Positions 35,973 through 45,336 of a stretch of 64,000 nucleotides of DNA are shown here, piece by piece. This DNA comes from Candidatus Leucobacter sulfamidivorax. Lineage in GTDB: Bacteria > Actinomycetota > Actinomycetes > Actinomycetales > Microbacteriaceae. Position numbers and translations under genes: made by a program. Positions within the stretch are counted from its first letter, which is position 1, and every line of letters starts with the position of its first letter. The notes under the pieces are model-generated. The model was not told the origin of the DNA, did no database searches, and saw only the letters and a list, made by a program, of their open reading frames with translations. Location: positions 1,011,447 through 1,075,446 of the forward strand of contig QZLF01000001.1 in assembly GCA_016771945.1 (NCBI GenBank), written 5' to 3'.

Positions 35973-38900
35973 GTGGAATCGAAGCTCGTGAAACCGTTGA
36001 GGCGGCTCTGCGGCGCGAACTCTTTGGGCCCCTGGAGGGTGATCCCGTGCGGGGACAGCCACTGACAATCAACGCCGGAGTCGTGCACTTCGAAACGACG
36101 GAGGCCTCCCGGGGCCAGTTTCACGATCAGGACAGCGGCCAGGAGATTCTCACGAGCGGCACCCCGCTCAAGCGTTACGGCGTCGGAGTCTTGTTCGCGG
36201 GCGCCACCGTCGGCGGTTCACCGGTAGAGAGCGCTGAAGAGGACGGTTTCGACGCCCTCGACGGAGTCACTGGTATCGGACTCTCCGAAGACGACCTGAT
36301 GGGGCCCCCTGTCGAGATTCAAGGCCAGGTCCGTCACGATGTTGCCGACTCGGATGACTTCGATCTCACGGATGCCAACACATTCAAGCCGTCGGCGATG
36401 GCCGTCTCGTTTGAGACTCGCATGGCTGACTCGGGAGCCCTCACTGTTGAGGTAGTCGGTGCGAGATACGAGAGGTTGACGGTCCATATCCCAGGCGTCG
36501 CCAAACCAGTTGATTGGTGGGCCAGGCGTCCCTTCGAGGCGATCGGTACGATCTCGGGCCGTACGGTATTGCAGGAGACAAGTCGGCTCAAGATCATCGA
36601 CGTCGTGGCCCCGCGCAGCGAAGGCGTTGTCCCGCTTGCTGTGCGAGTGTTCAGTCGTCCTGTCCCCGGGGCAGAGGACCCGGCTCTCAGGATCGTGACC
36701 GTCGCAGTTATCAACGATGCACATGGCTCCGGCCCGTCTGCGGCAGTCTTTCAGGTCGGCTTCAAGGTGTCGACTGTCGGTGATGCCGACATCATCCCTT
36801 ATCCAGAGGTTGAGCTGCCTGACAGGGACGAGGAGGAGCGATCGCTTGACCTCCTCTACCGGAACCAGCGCACTTATGCGATCGGGCATGGCTGCGCAGC
36901 CGAGTGGGGCGCAGTCGACGCCGACGGAGTTGTGCCGTTCGTGCAGGCCGCCGCTCTGCCTGCTTATGAGGTCGTTAGCCTCTCGCCAAACGTGTACTTG
37001 TCTGACGACAACGGGAATCCCGTCTTCGATGCCGATGGCAACCGGCAACCGGTGGCCGTCAGCATGGCTGCCTTGGCAAATGGTAGCGAGGACGGCACCG
37101 CACAGGTGGAGCTTGTCCTCAGTCAGTACGAGAAGTGGATCGAACGGCGAGAGGCAGAGATCCCCGAATTGCTTCCGCGTTATCAGGACGCTGCGAGTGA
37201 GCACATGCATCGAGCACGAGCGGCGCTGAAACGGATGCGAACAGGTTGGAGACTCGTGGCGGCGAACGATCGGGCCGCACGAGCATTTCGCTGGGCAAAC
37301 GAGGCGATGCTGCTCCAGCAGGTGCGATCCGGATTCGAGCTGCGCGAGGCTAAGCAAGGTGGTGATGGTGTCTTTCGGGTCGAGGGAGCGCACCCTGCAC
37401 CTGACGTGCCGAGAGGTCGGGGATACTGGCGCCCTTTCCAGATCGCGTTCCTGCTCGCGGTGTTGCCCGAGTTGGTTGAGCCCGAACGCCAGACTCGCGG
37501 GGACGTCGATTTGATCTTCTTTCCAACTGGTGGCGGAAAGACCGAGGCCTACCTCGGTGCGGCTGCCGTCAGCTTGCTCTCCCGGCGGCTCCGCAACCCC
37601 GCGGACGCCGGAACAGATACGCTCATGCGATACACCCTGCGACTCCTCACTGCACAGCAGTTCCTCCGTGCGGCGTCGCTGATTTGCGTGCTCGAAGATA
37701 TTCGAGAGCAGCACTCAGACATCCTCGGCGTCGCTCCGTTTGGAATCGGGATTTGGCTTGGCGGTAGCTCAACACCGAATACGTGGAAACAAGCAGTTGA
37801 TAACCTGCGTGCTCTCCGGAAAAAGCCCCATGAGCAGAATCTCTTCCTCCTGCTCCGGTGTCCCTGGTGTGGCGCACAGATGGGACCCCTGCCGAAGAGG
37901 GGCGGAGGGCAAGAGCCGATCGGATATGGGGAAACGCAGGGCAGGGTGGTGCTTCGCTGCATTGACAGCCAGTGCAAGTACTCCCGTCGTTCCGGGCTGC
38001 CCGTCCATGTTGTCGACGACGATATCTATGAGGTCCGGCCTTCGATTGTTATCGGGACAGTCGACAAGTTCGCGATGATGGCGTGGCGACCCAGAGCGAG
38101 GAATCTCTTCGGACTTGATGCGAATGGCGCGCGAGAGGTATCTCCGCCCAGCTTGATCATTCAGGACGAGCTGCACCTAATTTCCGGCCCGCTCGGCTCA
38201 ATGGTCGGAATCTACGAGCCCGTGATCGACGAACTGTGCACTGATCGCCGCGGTGCGACTCCTGTGCTCCCCAAGATCATTGCCTCCACGGCTACGGTCA
38301 GACGATATGAGGATCAGATCAAGGGGCTTTTTGGCAGGGAGACCGTCGCGCTCTTTCCGCCGCACGGTCTTGAGGAAGGGAGGTCGTTCTTCGCTGAACC
38401 GGCAACTTCGGCCGACGGAACCCCGGAACCAGGGCGGCGCTATATCGGTGTGATGAGCGCATCCCTCGGCTCGACTCAGACGGTCCAGGTCCGAGTCGCC
38501 GCCGCAACCCTCCAGGCCGCGGTGGACCTCCCCGAAGAAGATCGGGACGGCTACTGGACCAACCTCAACTTCCTCAACTCGCTTCGGGAACTCGGAAACA
38601 CCGTCTCGCTCGTCCAGTCCGACATTCCGGACTACCTCACCGGACTCCGGCGACGCGACGGGATTACGCCTCGCTGGCCGCACCGGACAATGGAGCTCAC
38701 ATCGCGGCGTCGTTCAGACGAGATTCCAAAGGCGATCGAGCAACTTCAGGTGAAGTACGCTGTCGGCAAGGAGCGCCAGGAGGCGTTCGACATCTGCCTG
38801 GCGTCGAACATTATCGAGGTGGGTGTCGACATTGATCGACTTGCTCTGATGACGATTGTCGGCCAGCCCAAGACCACTGCTCAGTACATCCAGGTGAGTG

Positions 38901-39472
38901 GTCGAGTCGGCCGTAAGCCGGAAGTCAGCCCTGGACTGGTTATCACCATTTATGGAGCCGCAAAGCCGCGCGACCGCAGCCATTTCGAACGCTTCCGGAC
39001 CTACCATCAGCAGCTCTACGCGCAGGTCGAGCCAACCTCCGTCACCCCGTTCGCGATGCCCGTTCTTCGCAGGGCACTTCACGCGGCCGCTGTCGCCTAC
39101 GTGCGGCAGACTTCTCCGGAGTCCCTCAAGCCCGACCCGTTCCCCTCGTCTGCATATGACGAGGCTATTCACCTGCTGCGTGAGCGAGCAGAGATCGCAG
39201 AGCCTGATGAGGTCCCGGTCCTCGATCGTTTCGCACGCGATCGCGCCCGCCAGTGGGGTGGTTGGGAGCGTACCGAGTGGGATGCGAACCCTGCTCCCTT
39301 CGGTGACCCACTCCAGGGACTTATGCGGTTTGCGGGAACGCTCCCTGATCTCGACCGCCGCGCAACGATCTGGGATGTGCCGACAAGCATGCGCAACGTT
39401 GATGCCGAATGTCGGCTTGAGATTAGTCAGGCGTACCTGTTCCAGGACACCGCCCCAGAGGAGCCAACATGA
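35969..39472 (+). CDS. drmA: DISARM helicase DrmA
   Basis: 1167 aa, the expected size. An N-terminal region of about 480 residues without known motifs precedes a superfamily 2 helicase core: Walker A FFPTGGGKTEAYLGAA (about 518), a zinc-ribbon insertion with CPWCGAQM and CIDSQCKYS (about 630-670), DEAD-type box IIQDELHLISGPLGSM (about 732), motif III IASTATVRRYEDQI, and motif VI QVSGRVGRKPEVSPGL. In the studied DISARM systems DrmA works with DrmB to bind and unwind incoming phage DNA. ATGA overlaps at both ends couple it to its neighbours. Confidence 0.9.
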   Translation: MSGIEARETVEAALRRELFGPLEGDPVRGQPLTINAGVVHFETTEASRGQFHDQDSGQEILTSGTPLKRYGVGVLFAGATVGGSPVESAEEDGFDALDGVTGIGLSEDDLMGPPVEIQGQVRHDVADSDDFDLTDANTFKPSAMAVSFETRMADSGALTVEVVGARYERLTVHIPGVAKPVDWWARRPFEAIGTISGRTVLQETSRLKIIDVVAPRSEGVVPLAVRVFSRPVPGAEDPALRIVTVAVINDAHGSGPSAAVFQVGFKVSTVGDADIIPYPEVELPDRDEEERSLDLLYRNQRTYAIGHGCAAEWGAVDADGVVPFVQAAALPAYEVVSLSPNVYLSDDNGNPVFDADGNRQPVAVSMAALANGSEDGTAQVELVLSQYEKWIERREAEIPELLPRYQDAASEHMHRARAALKRMRTGWRLVAANDRAARAFRWANEAMLLQQVRSGFELREAKQGGDGVFRVEGAHPAPDVPRGRGYWRPFQIAFLLAVLPELVEPERQTRGDVDLIFFPTGGGKTEAYLGAAAVSLLSRRLRNPADAGTDTLMRYTLRLLTAQQFLRAASLICVLEDIREQHSDILGVAPFGIGIWLGGSSTPNTWKQAVDNLRALRKKPHEQNLFLLLRCPWCGAQMGPLPKRGGGQEPIGYGETQGRVVLRCIDSQCKYSRRSGLPVHVVDDDIYEVRPSIVIGTVDKFAMMAWRPRARNLFGLDANGAREVSPPSLIIQDELHLISGPLGSMVGIYEPVIDELCTDRRGATPVLPKIIASTATVRRYEDQIKGLFGRETVALFPPHGLEEGRSFFAEPATSADGTPEPGRRYIGVMSASLGSTQTVQVRVAAATLQAAVDLPEEDRDGYWTNLNFLNSLRELGNTVSLVQSDIPDYLTGLRRRDGITPRWPHRTMELTSRRRSDEIPKAIEQLQVKYAVGKERQEAFDICLASNIIEVGVDIDRLALMTIVGQPKTTAQYIQVSGRVGRKPEVSPGLVITIYGAAKPRDRSHFERFRTYHQQLYAQVEPTSVTPFAMPVLRRALHAAAVAYVRQTSPESLKPDPFPSSAYDEAIHLLRERAEIAEPDEVPVLDRFARDRARQWGGWERTEWDANPAPFGDPLQGLMRFAGTLPDLDRRATIWDVPTSMRNVDAECRLEISQAYLFQDTAPEEPT

Positions 39473-41394
39473 GCAGTGGAGCAATGCGCCGGGCGCAGCT
39501 AGTAACGCCATTCGGCGTGGGCGCGATGAGCGTGCTCGTCAACGGGACCTCGGTGATCACCGCGGGTCTTGACCACTGGTACGAGGTCGTCGACCAGAGC
39601 ACCCTCGCAATGGAGGAGTACCAGGAACACGATTGGCGGCTTGAGTCACGCCTCAAGGTCTCCGAGTTCCGGCTACCACCGGACTACAGGCCGTCGGCCC
39701 AGGGCAGCGACCATCGGAATGTTCAGCTCACTGTTCCTGTGCTGCGCTTTCCGCGGTGGTCGTTCTGCATCTACTGCAAGCGTTTGGAGCTCAGCAAGCT
39801 CACGATGAAGACGCTTGTCGAGTGCAAGGACAGGGAGCATGCCGACAAGAAGTACAAGCCAAAGATGTCGCAGGTTCCGTTCGTAGCGATCTGCACCCGC
39901 GGGCATCTGGATGACTTTCCCTTTGACAAGTGGGTGCACCGGTCGGCCACCCCATCATGCGTAGGTACCCTGCGCCTCGTATCTCGCGGAGGTGGTGGAC
40001 TCGAAGGACAGGTTGTCACCTGCGACTCCTGCAAAAAGGAGCGCTCACTTCGTGGGGTCACCGAGGCCCGATTCGACAAGAATGGTGAAGAGCGCACTAA
40101 TCTCAGCGATCAGCTCGTCTCGCGGGAAGAGCCGTATCTCTGCGGCGGTGCCCGACCTTGGCTGGCGCAGCTAGAAGGCGTCTGCGATCAGCCGATTCGA
40201 GGCGCCCTGCGCGCTGCTGGAAACGTCTACTTCCCAAAGGTGGAGTCCTCGATCTATCTTCCTCGCCGCGAGGGGGCTGTCAGTGAGGAGGTCCATCAGC
40301 TTCTCCGGCACCCCGCTGTCAGTACGACCTTCAACAACGTGTTTCAGCTAGGGCTCGATGAGGTATCTGGTGGGCAGTTGCGGAAGCTGTTGGAGAGAAA
40401 CGTTCCACCGGAGCTCTTCGCTCCAATCTCTGATGAAGAGCTCCTCGCGGCATACCAAGACCAGTTCGGTTTCGGCGAGAGCAGAGGTGAGGAACTTGCC
40501 GAGGCTCCAGCCGACGCGGAGAGCCTCACAAGTGACGACATCTGGCGCCACCCCGAGTACGTGAAAATCCGCGAGACACCGAAGGATGACTTCCTCGCCA
40601 CATCCGACCCGGGACTTCACGCCGATCTGACAAGCCATCTTTCTCGCGTGAGATCGGTCGACGTACTTCGGGAGACCCGCGCCCTGCGCGGATTCACACG
40701 AGTACGCGATGGAGAGCTGAAGTTGACGGCGGGGAAGGCGATGCTCCGGCGGGCCAGCCTGACGCCTGCACAGGACTGGCTGCCGGCGTACGTCGTGAAA
40801 GGCGAAGGGATCTACTTCGAGCTCGACGCGGCGCGGTTAGCGGCCTGGGAAGGACGCGCTGAGGTCCAGGCTCGCGCTCAGCGAATCACCAATCACTATG
40901 GGGCAGTAGCAAGCCAGCGCGGGCTGCAGGGGCGGACGATCAGCCCCCGATTCGTGCTCTTACATACTTTGTCGCATCTCCTGATCAACGAGCTCATCTT
41001 CGCCTGCGGTTATAGTTCTGCTTCGCTTCGAGAGCGCCTCTATGTCTCCGACTCGGCCGACCGGAACATGTCCGGGGCACTGATCTATACCGCGGCGGGC
41101 GACTCGGAAGGGACGATGGGTGGACTCGTTCGCATGGCCCGACCGGACAACCTGCGCCAAGTCTTTGCGTCTGCCTTAGCGGACGCCCATTGGTGTTCGA
41201 CGGATCCTGTATGTATGGACGCGGGCGAAAAGGGTCAGGGGCCGGACTCGTGCAATCTCGCAGCGTGTCACGCCTGCGGTTTGCTCCCCGAGACGAGCTG
41301 CGAAGAGTTCAACCGATTCCTTGACCGTGGTCTCGTCGTCGGTACGCTGGATGACCCAAACCTGGGTTACTTCTCGGACGCGGACTCACTCTAA
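39469..41394 (+). CDS. drmB: DISARM protein DrmB (DUF1998)
   Basis: 641 aa. Several Cys pairs suit zinc sites: FCIYCKRLELS and VECKD near 100, a CTRGHLDDFPFDKWVH box, CDSCKKERSLRG, and LCGGARPWL. The DUF1998 domain lies in the C-terminal third, with LLHTLSHLLINELIFACGYS, then SGALIYTAAGDSEGTMGGLV, then NLAACHACGLLPETSCEEFN. This combination, directly after DrmA and of the usual length, is diagnostic for DrmB, the partner that forms the DrmAB complex. It is the last gene of the coupled cluster. Confidence 0.92.
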   Translation: MSSGAMRRAQLVTPFGVGAMSVLVNGTSVITAGLDHWYEVVDQSTLAMEEYQEHDWRLESRLKVSEFRLPPDYRPSAQGSDHRNVQLTVPVLRFPRWSFCIYCKRLELSKLTMKTLVECKDREHADKKYKPKMSQVPFVAICTRGHLDDFPFDKWVHRSATPSCVGTLRLVSRGGGGLEGQVVTCDSCKKERSLRGVTEARFDKNGEERTNLSDQLVSREEPYLCGGARPWLAQLEGVCDQPIRGALRAAGNVYFPKVESSIYLPRREGAVSEEVHQLLRHPAVSTTFNNVFQLGLDEVSGGQLRKLLERNVPPELFAPISDEELLAAYQDQFGFGESRGEELAEAPADAESLTSDDIWRHPEYVKIRETPKDDFLATSDPGLHADLTSHLSRVRSVDVLRETRALRGFTRVRDGELKLTAGKAMLRRASLTPAQDWLPAYVVKGEGIYFELDAARLAAWEGRAEVQARAQRITNHYGAVASQRGLQGRTISPRFVLLHTLSHLLINELIFACGYSSASLRERLYVSDSADRNMSGALIYTAAGDSEGTMGGLVRMARPDNLRQVFASALADAHWCSTDPVCMDAGEKGQGPDSCNLAACHACGLLPETSCEEFNRFLDRGLVVGTLDDPNLGYFSDADSL

Positions 41395-41728
41395 GAATGC
41401 ACCTAAGCAGCTTTGACCATTGTGGGTGCAGAGTTCTTGATGACAACCTCTCGCAGTCTGCATTTCATGTGCTAACTCATGTGCTACCGACCGTGTAGGG
41501 GCGTGTATCGCGGTGGAGTTATCCACAGGTGAGCCGCGCAGAAGTGGCGGAATCATGAGGCAGAATGCTGATACGCGATTCCGGGCGCGAGGGGAAACGG
41601 AACAGTTCAACTCCCCGGACGTGTCTACGGTTGTTCTCGGGCCCCGGGCGCGGTAAGCGGGCCTGCGGCTCCTGCTCGCCGCTCTCGATATGCGCTTGGA
41701 GCAGCCAGAATCAGCCGCCTCCACAGGG

Positions 41729-41767
41729 CGGCAACGTGGCAACATTCTGGCAACGAACGCTGGCGAC
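41729..41767 (+). repeat. Right integrase arm-site candidates
   Basis: CGGCAAC (41729-41735), TGGCAAC (41737-41743 and 41748-41754) and TGGCGAC (41761-41767), all in the same direction. The eleven-base spacing of the central pair equals that at the left end. Confidence 0.6.
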
Positions 41768-41858
41768 AAGGCTTTCCGTGTCGCACTCGACGCACGCAGA
41801 ACCCCTGTAAACACAGGCCAAAACGGGGTCGACTACGCCGTTCTGGGGGAGCCGATTC

Positions 41859-41904
41859 CCCTCTCACGGCGGTAACGCGGGTTCGAATCCCGCTGGGGTC
41901 ACCA
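41859..41904 (+). repeat. Right attachment-site repeat (46 bp)
   Basis: Identical to the 3' end of tRNA-Glu at 24058-24103. It lacks the 5' part and is not a tRNA gene. It marks the end of the element. Confidence 0.95.
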
Positions 41905-41910
41905 GAGAAA

Positions 41911-41933
41911 CCCCCTCCGAATGGAGGGGGTTT
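41911..41933 (+). terminator. Terminator, probably the original one of tRNA-Glu
   Basis: CCCCCTCC and GGAGGGGG form an eight-bp stem around GAAT, followed by TTT. It follows the right repeat at the same distance that the left terminator follows the tRNA, so before insertion it would have ended the tRNA transcript. Confidence 0.75.
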
Positions 41934-42001
41934 CGTCGTTCGGCGGCGGCGGCGGACGGCGCCGGCTCGCCGGTCCGAGATGCGCTCCGTGGCTCACTGC
42001 G

Positions 42002-42064
42002 CACGAGTTCGACCGGTGCACACGTCTTCGCCCGCGTATCTCGTGTGCATCGGTCGAACTCGTG
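42002..42064. repeat. Long intergenic palindrome
   Basis: Arms 42002-42024 and 42042-42064 (23 bases each) match at 22 positions, with a 17-base loop. The core is CACGAGTTCGACCG. No T-run follows, so it is more like a dispersed palindromic repeat than a terminator. Confidence 0.7.
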
Positions 42065-42155
42065 TACAACGAGGCCCCGGGCCCACCGGTCGCGTCGGTC
42101 GCGTCGGTCGCGTCGTTCCCGCCCGCGATCATGGGGGAGAAGGCATACGGAGCGC

Positions 42156-42653
42156 TCAGCGCAGCACCTCGACGAGGGCGACCCAGGAGACCAGGATCGC
42201 GGCGATGATCGCCAGGATGCAGCCTGCCGCACTGAGGTAGAGGCCCGCGGGATGGCTGGCCAGCACCGCGATGCCGGCTGCGAGATAGGCGATCACCGGC
42301 AGGAACCCCGGCACGGACTTGGTCGCCTTGGCGCGGGCGGCGGGGCCGTGATCGGCGCGGACCGTCCAGGCGGCATGCACCTGGAAGGCGGCGGATCCCG
42401 CGGTCGCGACGATGAGGATCACACCGAACCACGGCGCGGTGATCCCGGGGATGAGTGCGAGCCCGGAGGCGACGAGCGCCAGGACGAGCGAGGCGATCCC
42501 CGCGGCCAGTCGCGCGATCAGGCTGCCGCCGCCGAGAGCGATGATCTTGGCGATGTTCACGCTCGCCGCGACGATGACGAGGCCGGCCAGGGCGGCCGCC
42601 GCCCCGACCATGGCGACGTTGAACTCGGACCAGGTCCGCAGCGCTTCCTCCAT
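42156..42653 (-). CDS. Membrane protein of unknown function
   Basis: 165 aa with five membrane helices in a regular spacing (VAMVGAAAALAGLVIVAASV is the first). Short loops include VRADHGPAARAKATKSVPG. It resembles uncharacterised actinobacterial modulator-type membrane proteins but no family motif is certain. A TACTAT -10 (complement of 42660-42665) is six bases before the ATG. Confidence 0.72.
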   Translation of the reverse strand: MEEALRTWSEFNVAMVGAAAALAGLVIVAASVNIAKIIALGGGSLIARLAAGIASLVLALVASGLALIPGITAPWFGVILIVATAGSAAFQVHAAWTVRADHGPAARAKATKSVPGFLPVIAYLAAGIAVLASHPAGLYLSAAGCILAIIAAILVSWVALVEVLR

Positions 42654-42732
42654 TCGCGGATAGTACCGCAGACGGATGGCGCCGCAGAAGGGCCGGACAG
42701 AAGGGTCGGACAGAAGGGAGGGGCAGAAGGGG

Positions 42733-44168
42733 TCAGCCCGAGGCCGGTGCGGACGTCGCGGTCGAATCGCGTCGCGGCATGAAGAGCACCGCGATCACGA
42801 GCAGCACGGCCGTGACCGCGGCCCCGATGAAGACGCCCCGGGAAGCCGCGACGATCGTGTCGAAGTCATGCTCGCCGGCGCCGGCCGCGACGATCGAGTT
42901 CGCGATGGCGCCGAAGATCGCCATGCCGACCGCGCTGCCCACGGCGCGCGCGAGCATGTTGATGCCGGTGGTCGCCCCGCGCTCCTCCCACTGCACCGAG
43001 GACTGCGCCGCGATGAGCGTCGGTGCGGCGGTCCAGCCGAGCCCGAACCCGGTGACGAGGGTCACGGCCGCGATCGTGAGCGGATGCGGCCAGGGCGCGA
43101 CGATCACGAGCGCGACGGTGCCCGCGGCGGTGATGGAGGTGCCGAGGAGGGCGGTGGCTCGGAATCCCCGACGCATGTAGATGCGGCCGGAGACGGTGGA
43201 GGCGATCGCCCAGCCGATCGTGAACACCCCCACGGCGAGGCCGGAGACGAGCGGCGGCACCCCGATCGAGTTCTCGAGGTAGGTGGGCGCGAAGCTGGAG
43301 ATGCCGATGAGCAGCGCTCCGACGCCCAGGGCGATGAGCGTGGTACTCCAGATGATGGGCCGCCGGATGAGGGCGAGATCGAGGATCGGCTCCGCGGCCC
43401 GCGGTTCGATGACGAGGAAGACCGCGAGCCCCACCGCTGCGACGCCGAACACCACGAGGCTCGGAATCGAGAGCCAGGGCCAGGCGTTCCCGCCCTCGAG
43501 CAGGGCCAGGATCAGCGCTCCGAGACCGACCGCGAGGGTCGCGGCACCTGCGTAGTCGATGCGCCGCCGCTTCGGCTCGAGCCGCTCGTGATACTTGCGG
43601 AACAGCTGCCACGCGGCGAGGAGGCAGAGCGGGATGTTGACGAAGAAGATCCAGCGCCACGAGAGGAATTGGGAGAAGAGGCCGCCGAAGGTGGGGCCGA
43701 GCACCGAGGCGACGGCCCAGACGCCTGCGAGTACCCCTGCACGCGGGCGCGCTCCGCGACCGAGTAGATGTCGCCGACGATCGTGACGGCCATCGGCTGC
43801 ACGGCGCCCGCGCCGAGGCCCTGCACCGCGCGGAAGGCGATGAGCGCGGTCATGTTCCAGGCGAGGCCGCAGAGGACGGAGCCCACGAGGAAGAGCCCGA
43901 TCCCGAACAGGATCACGGGCTTGCGGCCGATCGTGTCGGAGAGCTTCGAGTAGATCGGGACCGAGACGGCCTGCGCGAGCAGGTACGCGGAGAAGAGCCA
44001 GGGGAACTGCGCGAAGCCTCCGAGGTCGCCGACGATGCTCGGCACGGAGGTCGCGAGGATCGTAGAGTCGACCGCGATGAGGCCGGTGCTCAGCATCGCC
44101 GCGAGCAGCACCGGCCCCCGTTCGGATCGAAATCCCACGGTCCGTCCGCGGCTGTCTGCGCTACCCAC
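42733..44168 (-). pseudogene. MFS multidrug exporter (DHA2/EmrB-like), one frameshift
   Basis: Read across one shift, about 478 aa with the usual 14-helix pattern. Motif A-type loops are YSKLSDTIGRKPVILFG and [31 protein letters not shown] is the DHA2 motif in helix 1. The N-terminal frame ends in RARVQGY near 43735, and the C-terminal frame continues LAGVWAVASVLGPTFGGLF. Restoring a C (TACTC to TACCTC) near 43730-43733 joins them exactly. GTG start at 44168. It would export drugs or metabolites by proton antiport. The break may be a sequencing error. Confidence 0.8.
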
Positions 44169-44274
44169 TCTTCGAAATGATCCCGGCTCTGCTTCTCGGC
44201 GTGCTCCTCAGCGAAGCGTACACCTCCGGCGCAATGCCAGAATGGAGGGGAGTTCGAGAGTCAGGATCCCCACT

Positions 44275-45336
44275 ATGACCTTTTCCGTAGCGGTCGCCGG
44301 AGCGAGCGGATACGCGGGCGGCGAGCTGCTGCGCCTGCTGTCCGGGCATCCGCAGTTCGAGGTGCGCACCGTCACGGGGCACTCGAGCGCGGGCAGCCCG
44401 CTCATCGAGCACCAGCCGCAGCTGCGCTCCCTCGCGCATCTCGTGCTGCAGGAGACCACTCCCGCGGTGCTCGACGGGCACGACCTCGTATTCTTCGCGC
44501 TGCCGCACGGCGCCTCGGGCGATCTCACCGCGAAGCTCGGCGACGTGCGTCTCGCGATCGACTGCGGTGCGGATCACCGGCTGCGCGACTCCGCCGACTG
44601 GGCGGCCTTCTACGGCGGCGAGCATCACGGGCACTGGGCGTACGGCGTGCCCGAGCTGCCGGTGCTGGGCGAGGACGGCGAGCGCCGGAAGCAGCGCGAG
44701 GCGCTGCGCGGGGCGACGCGGATCGCGGCTCCCGGCTGCAACGCGAGCACCGTGGCGCTGTCCCTCGCGCCCGGGGTTGCCGCCGGGGTCATCGAGCCGG
44801 TCGACCTCGTGAGCGTGCTGGCGGTCGGCCCGAGCGGCGCGGGCAAGGCGGCGAAGACCCACCTGCTCGGAGCCGAGCTCATGGGCACCGCGAACCCCTA
44901 CGCCGTAGGCGGCACGCACCGGCATATCCCCGAGATCGCGCAGGCGCTGCGCGATGCGGGAGCCGCGCAGCAGCCCACGATCAGCTTCACCCCGGTGCTC
45001 GTGCCGATGAGCCGCGGCATCCTCGCGACCTCGACCGCGCGTCTCGTGCCGGGGGTCACGGCGGATGAGGTGCGAAAGGCCTGGGAGGAGGCCTACGCCG
45101 ACGAGCCCTTCGTGCACGTGCTGCCCGCGGGATCCTTCCCGCGCACCGCCGACACCCTCGGCGCCAATACCTGCCTCATGGGCCTCGCCGTCGACGAGGC
45201 CGCGGGCCGCGTCGTCGTGGTCGCGGCCCTCGACAACCTCGCCAAGGGCACGGCGGGCGCCGCGATCCAATCGGCGAACATCGCCCTGGGCCTCGACGAG
45301 ACCCTCGGCCTGAGCGTGGACGGAGTCGCCCCGTGA
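44275..45336 (+). CDS. argC: N-acetyl-gamma-glutamyl-phosphate reductase
   Basis: 353 aa. It reduces N-acetylglutamyl phosphate to the semialdehyde with NADPH in arginine synthesis. Visible motifs are the nucleotide-binding [16 protein letters not shown], the catalytic Cys in [16 protein letters not shown], and [11 protein letters not shown] with the active-site His. ATG 44275 gives the normal length. The stop overlaps argJ's GTG, forming an argC-argJ-argB operon. Confidence 0.95.
   Translation: MTFSVAVAGASGYAGGELLRLLSGHPQFEVRTVTGHSSAGSPLIEHQPQLRSLAHLVLQETTPAVLDGHDLVFFALPHGASGDLTAKLGDVRLAIDCGADHRLRDSADWAAFYGGEHHGHWAYGVPELPVLGEDGERRKQREALRGATRIAAPGCNASTVALSLAPGVAAGVIEPVDLVSVLAVGPSGAGKAAKTHLLGAELMGTANPYAVGGTHRHIPEIAQALRDAGAAQQPTISFTPVLVPMSRGILATSTARLVPGVTADEVRKAWEEAYADEPFVHVLPAGSFPRTADTLGANTCLMGLAVDEAAGRVVVVAALDNLAKGTAGAAIQSANIALGLDETLGLSVDGVAP

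Larger units (their letters stand above)
24058..41904. mobile_element. Integrative mobilizable element in tRNA-Glu (17.8 kb)
   Basis: Bounded by 46-bp perfect direct repeats of the tRNA 3' end. It carries a tyrosine integrase and excisionase-like gene at the left end, a toxin-antitoxin pair and a MobF relaxase, but no coupling protein, VirB-like or other secretion genes. It would therefore need a helper for transfer. The right half (30.4-41.4 kb) is visibly less GC-rich and holds a DISARM-type defence locus. Putative integrase arm sites (TGGCAAC repeats) lie near both ends. Beyond the right end the chromosome continues with a terminator that probably belonged to the tRNA. Confidence 0.92.
41395..42155. 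other. Gene-free right end of the element and junction with the chromosome
   Basis: 761 bases with no credible gene. It contains the right arm-site cluster, the right attachment repeat, a terminator, a long palindrome and a short GGTCGCGTC triplet repeat at about 42088-42117. A small open frame at 41386-41814 on the minus strand has no features of a protein and overlaps drmB. Confidence 0.7.

Noticed and set aside
36218-37714. 498-codon frame opposite drmA
   Set aside because: No ribosome-binding site or motifs; the plus-strand gene is well supported and of expected length.
41859-41904. A second tRNA-Glu gene
   Set aside because: Only the 3' 46 bases are present; there is no acceptor 5' strand or D arm. 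It is the attachment-site copy.
24058-41904. Prophage
   Set aside because: No capsid, terminase, portal, tail or lysis genes. Relaxase and toxin-antitoxin genes indicate a mobilizable element.
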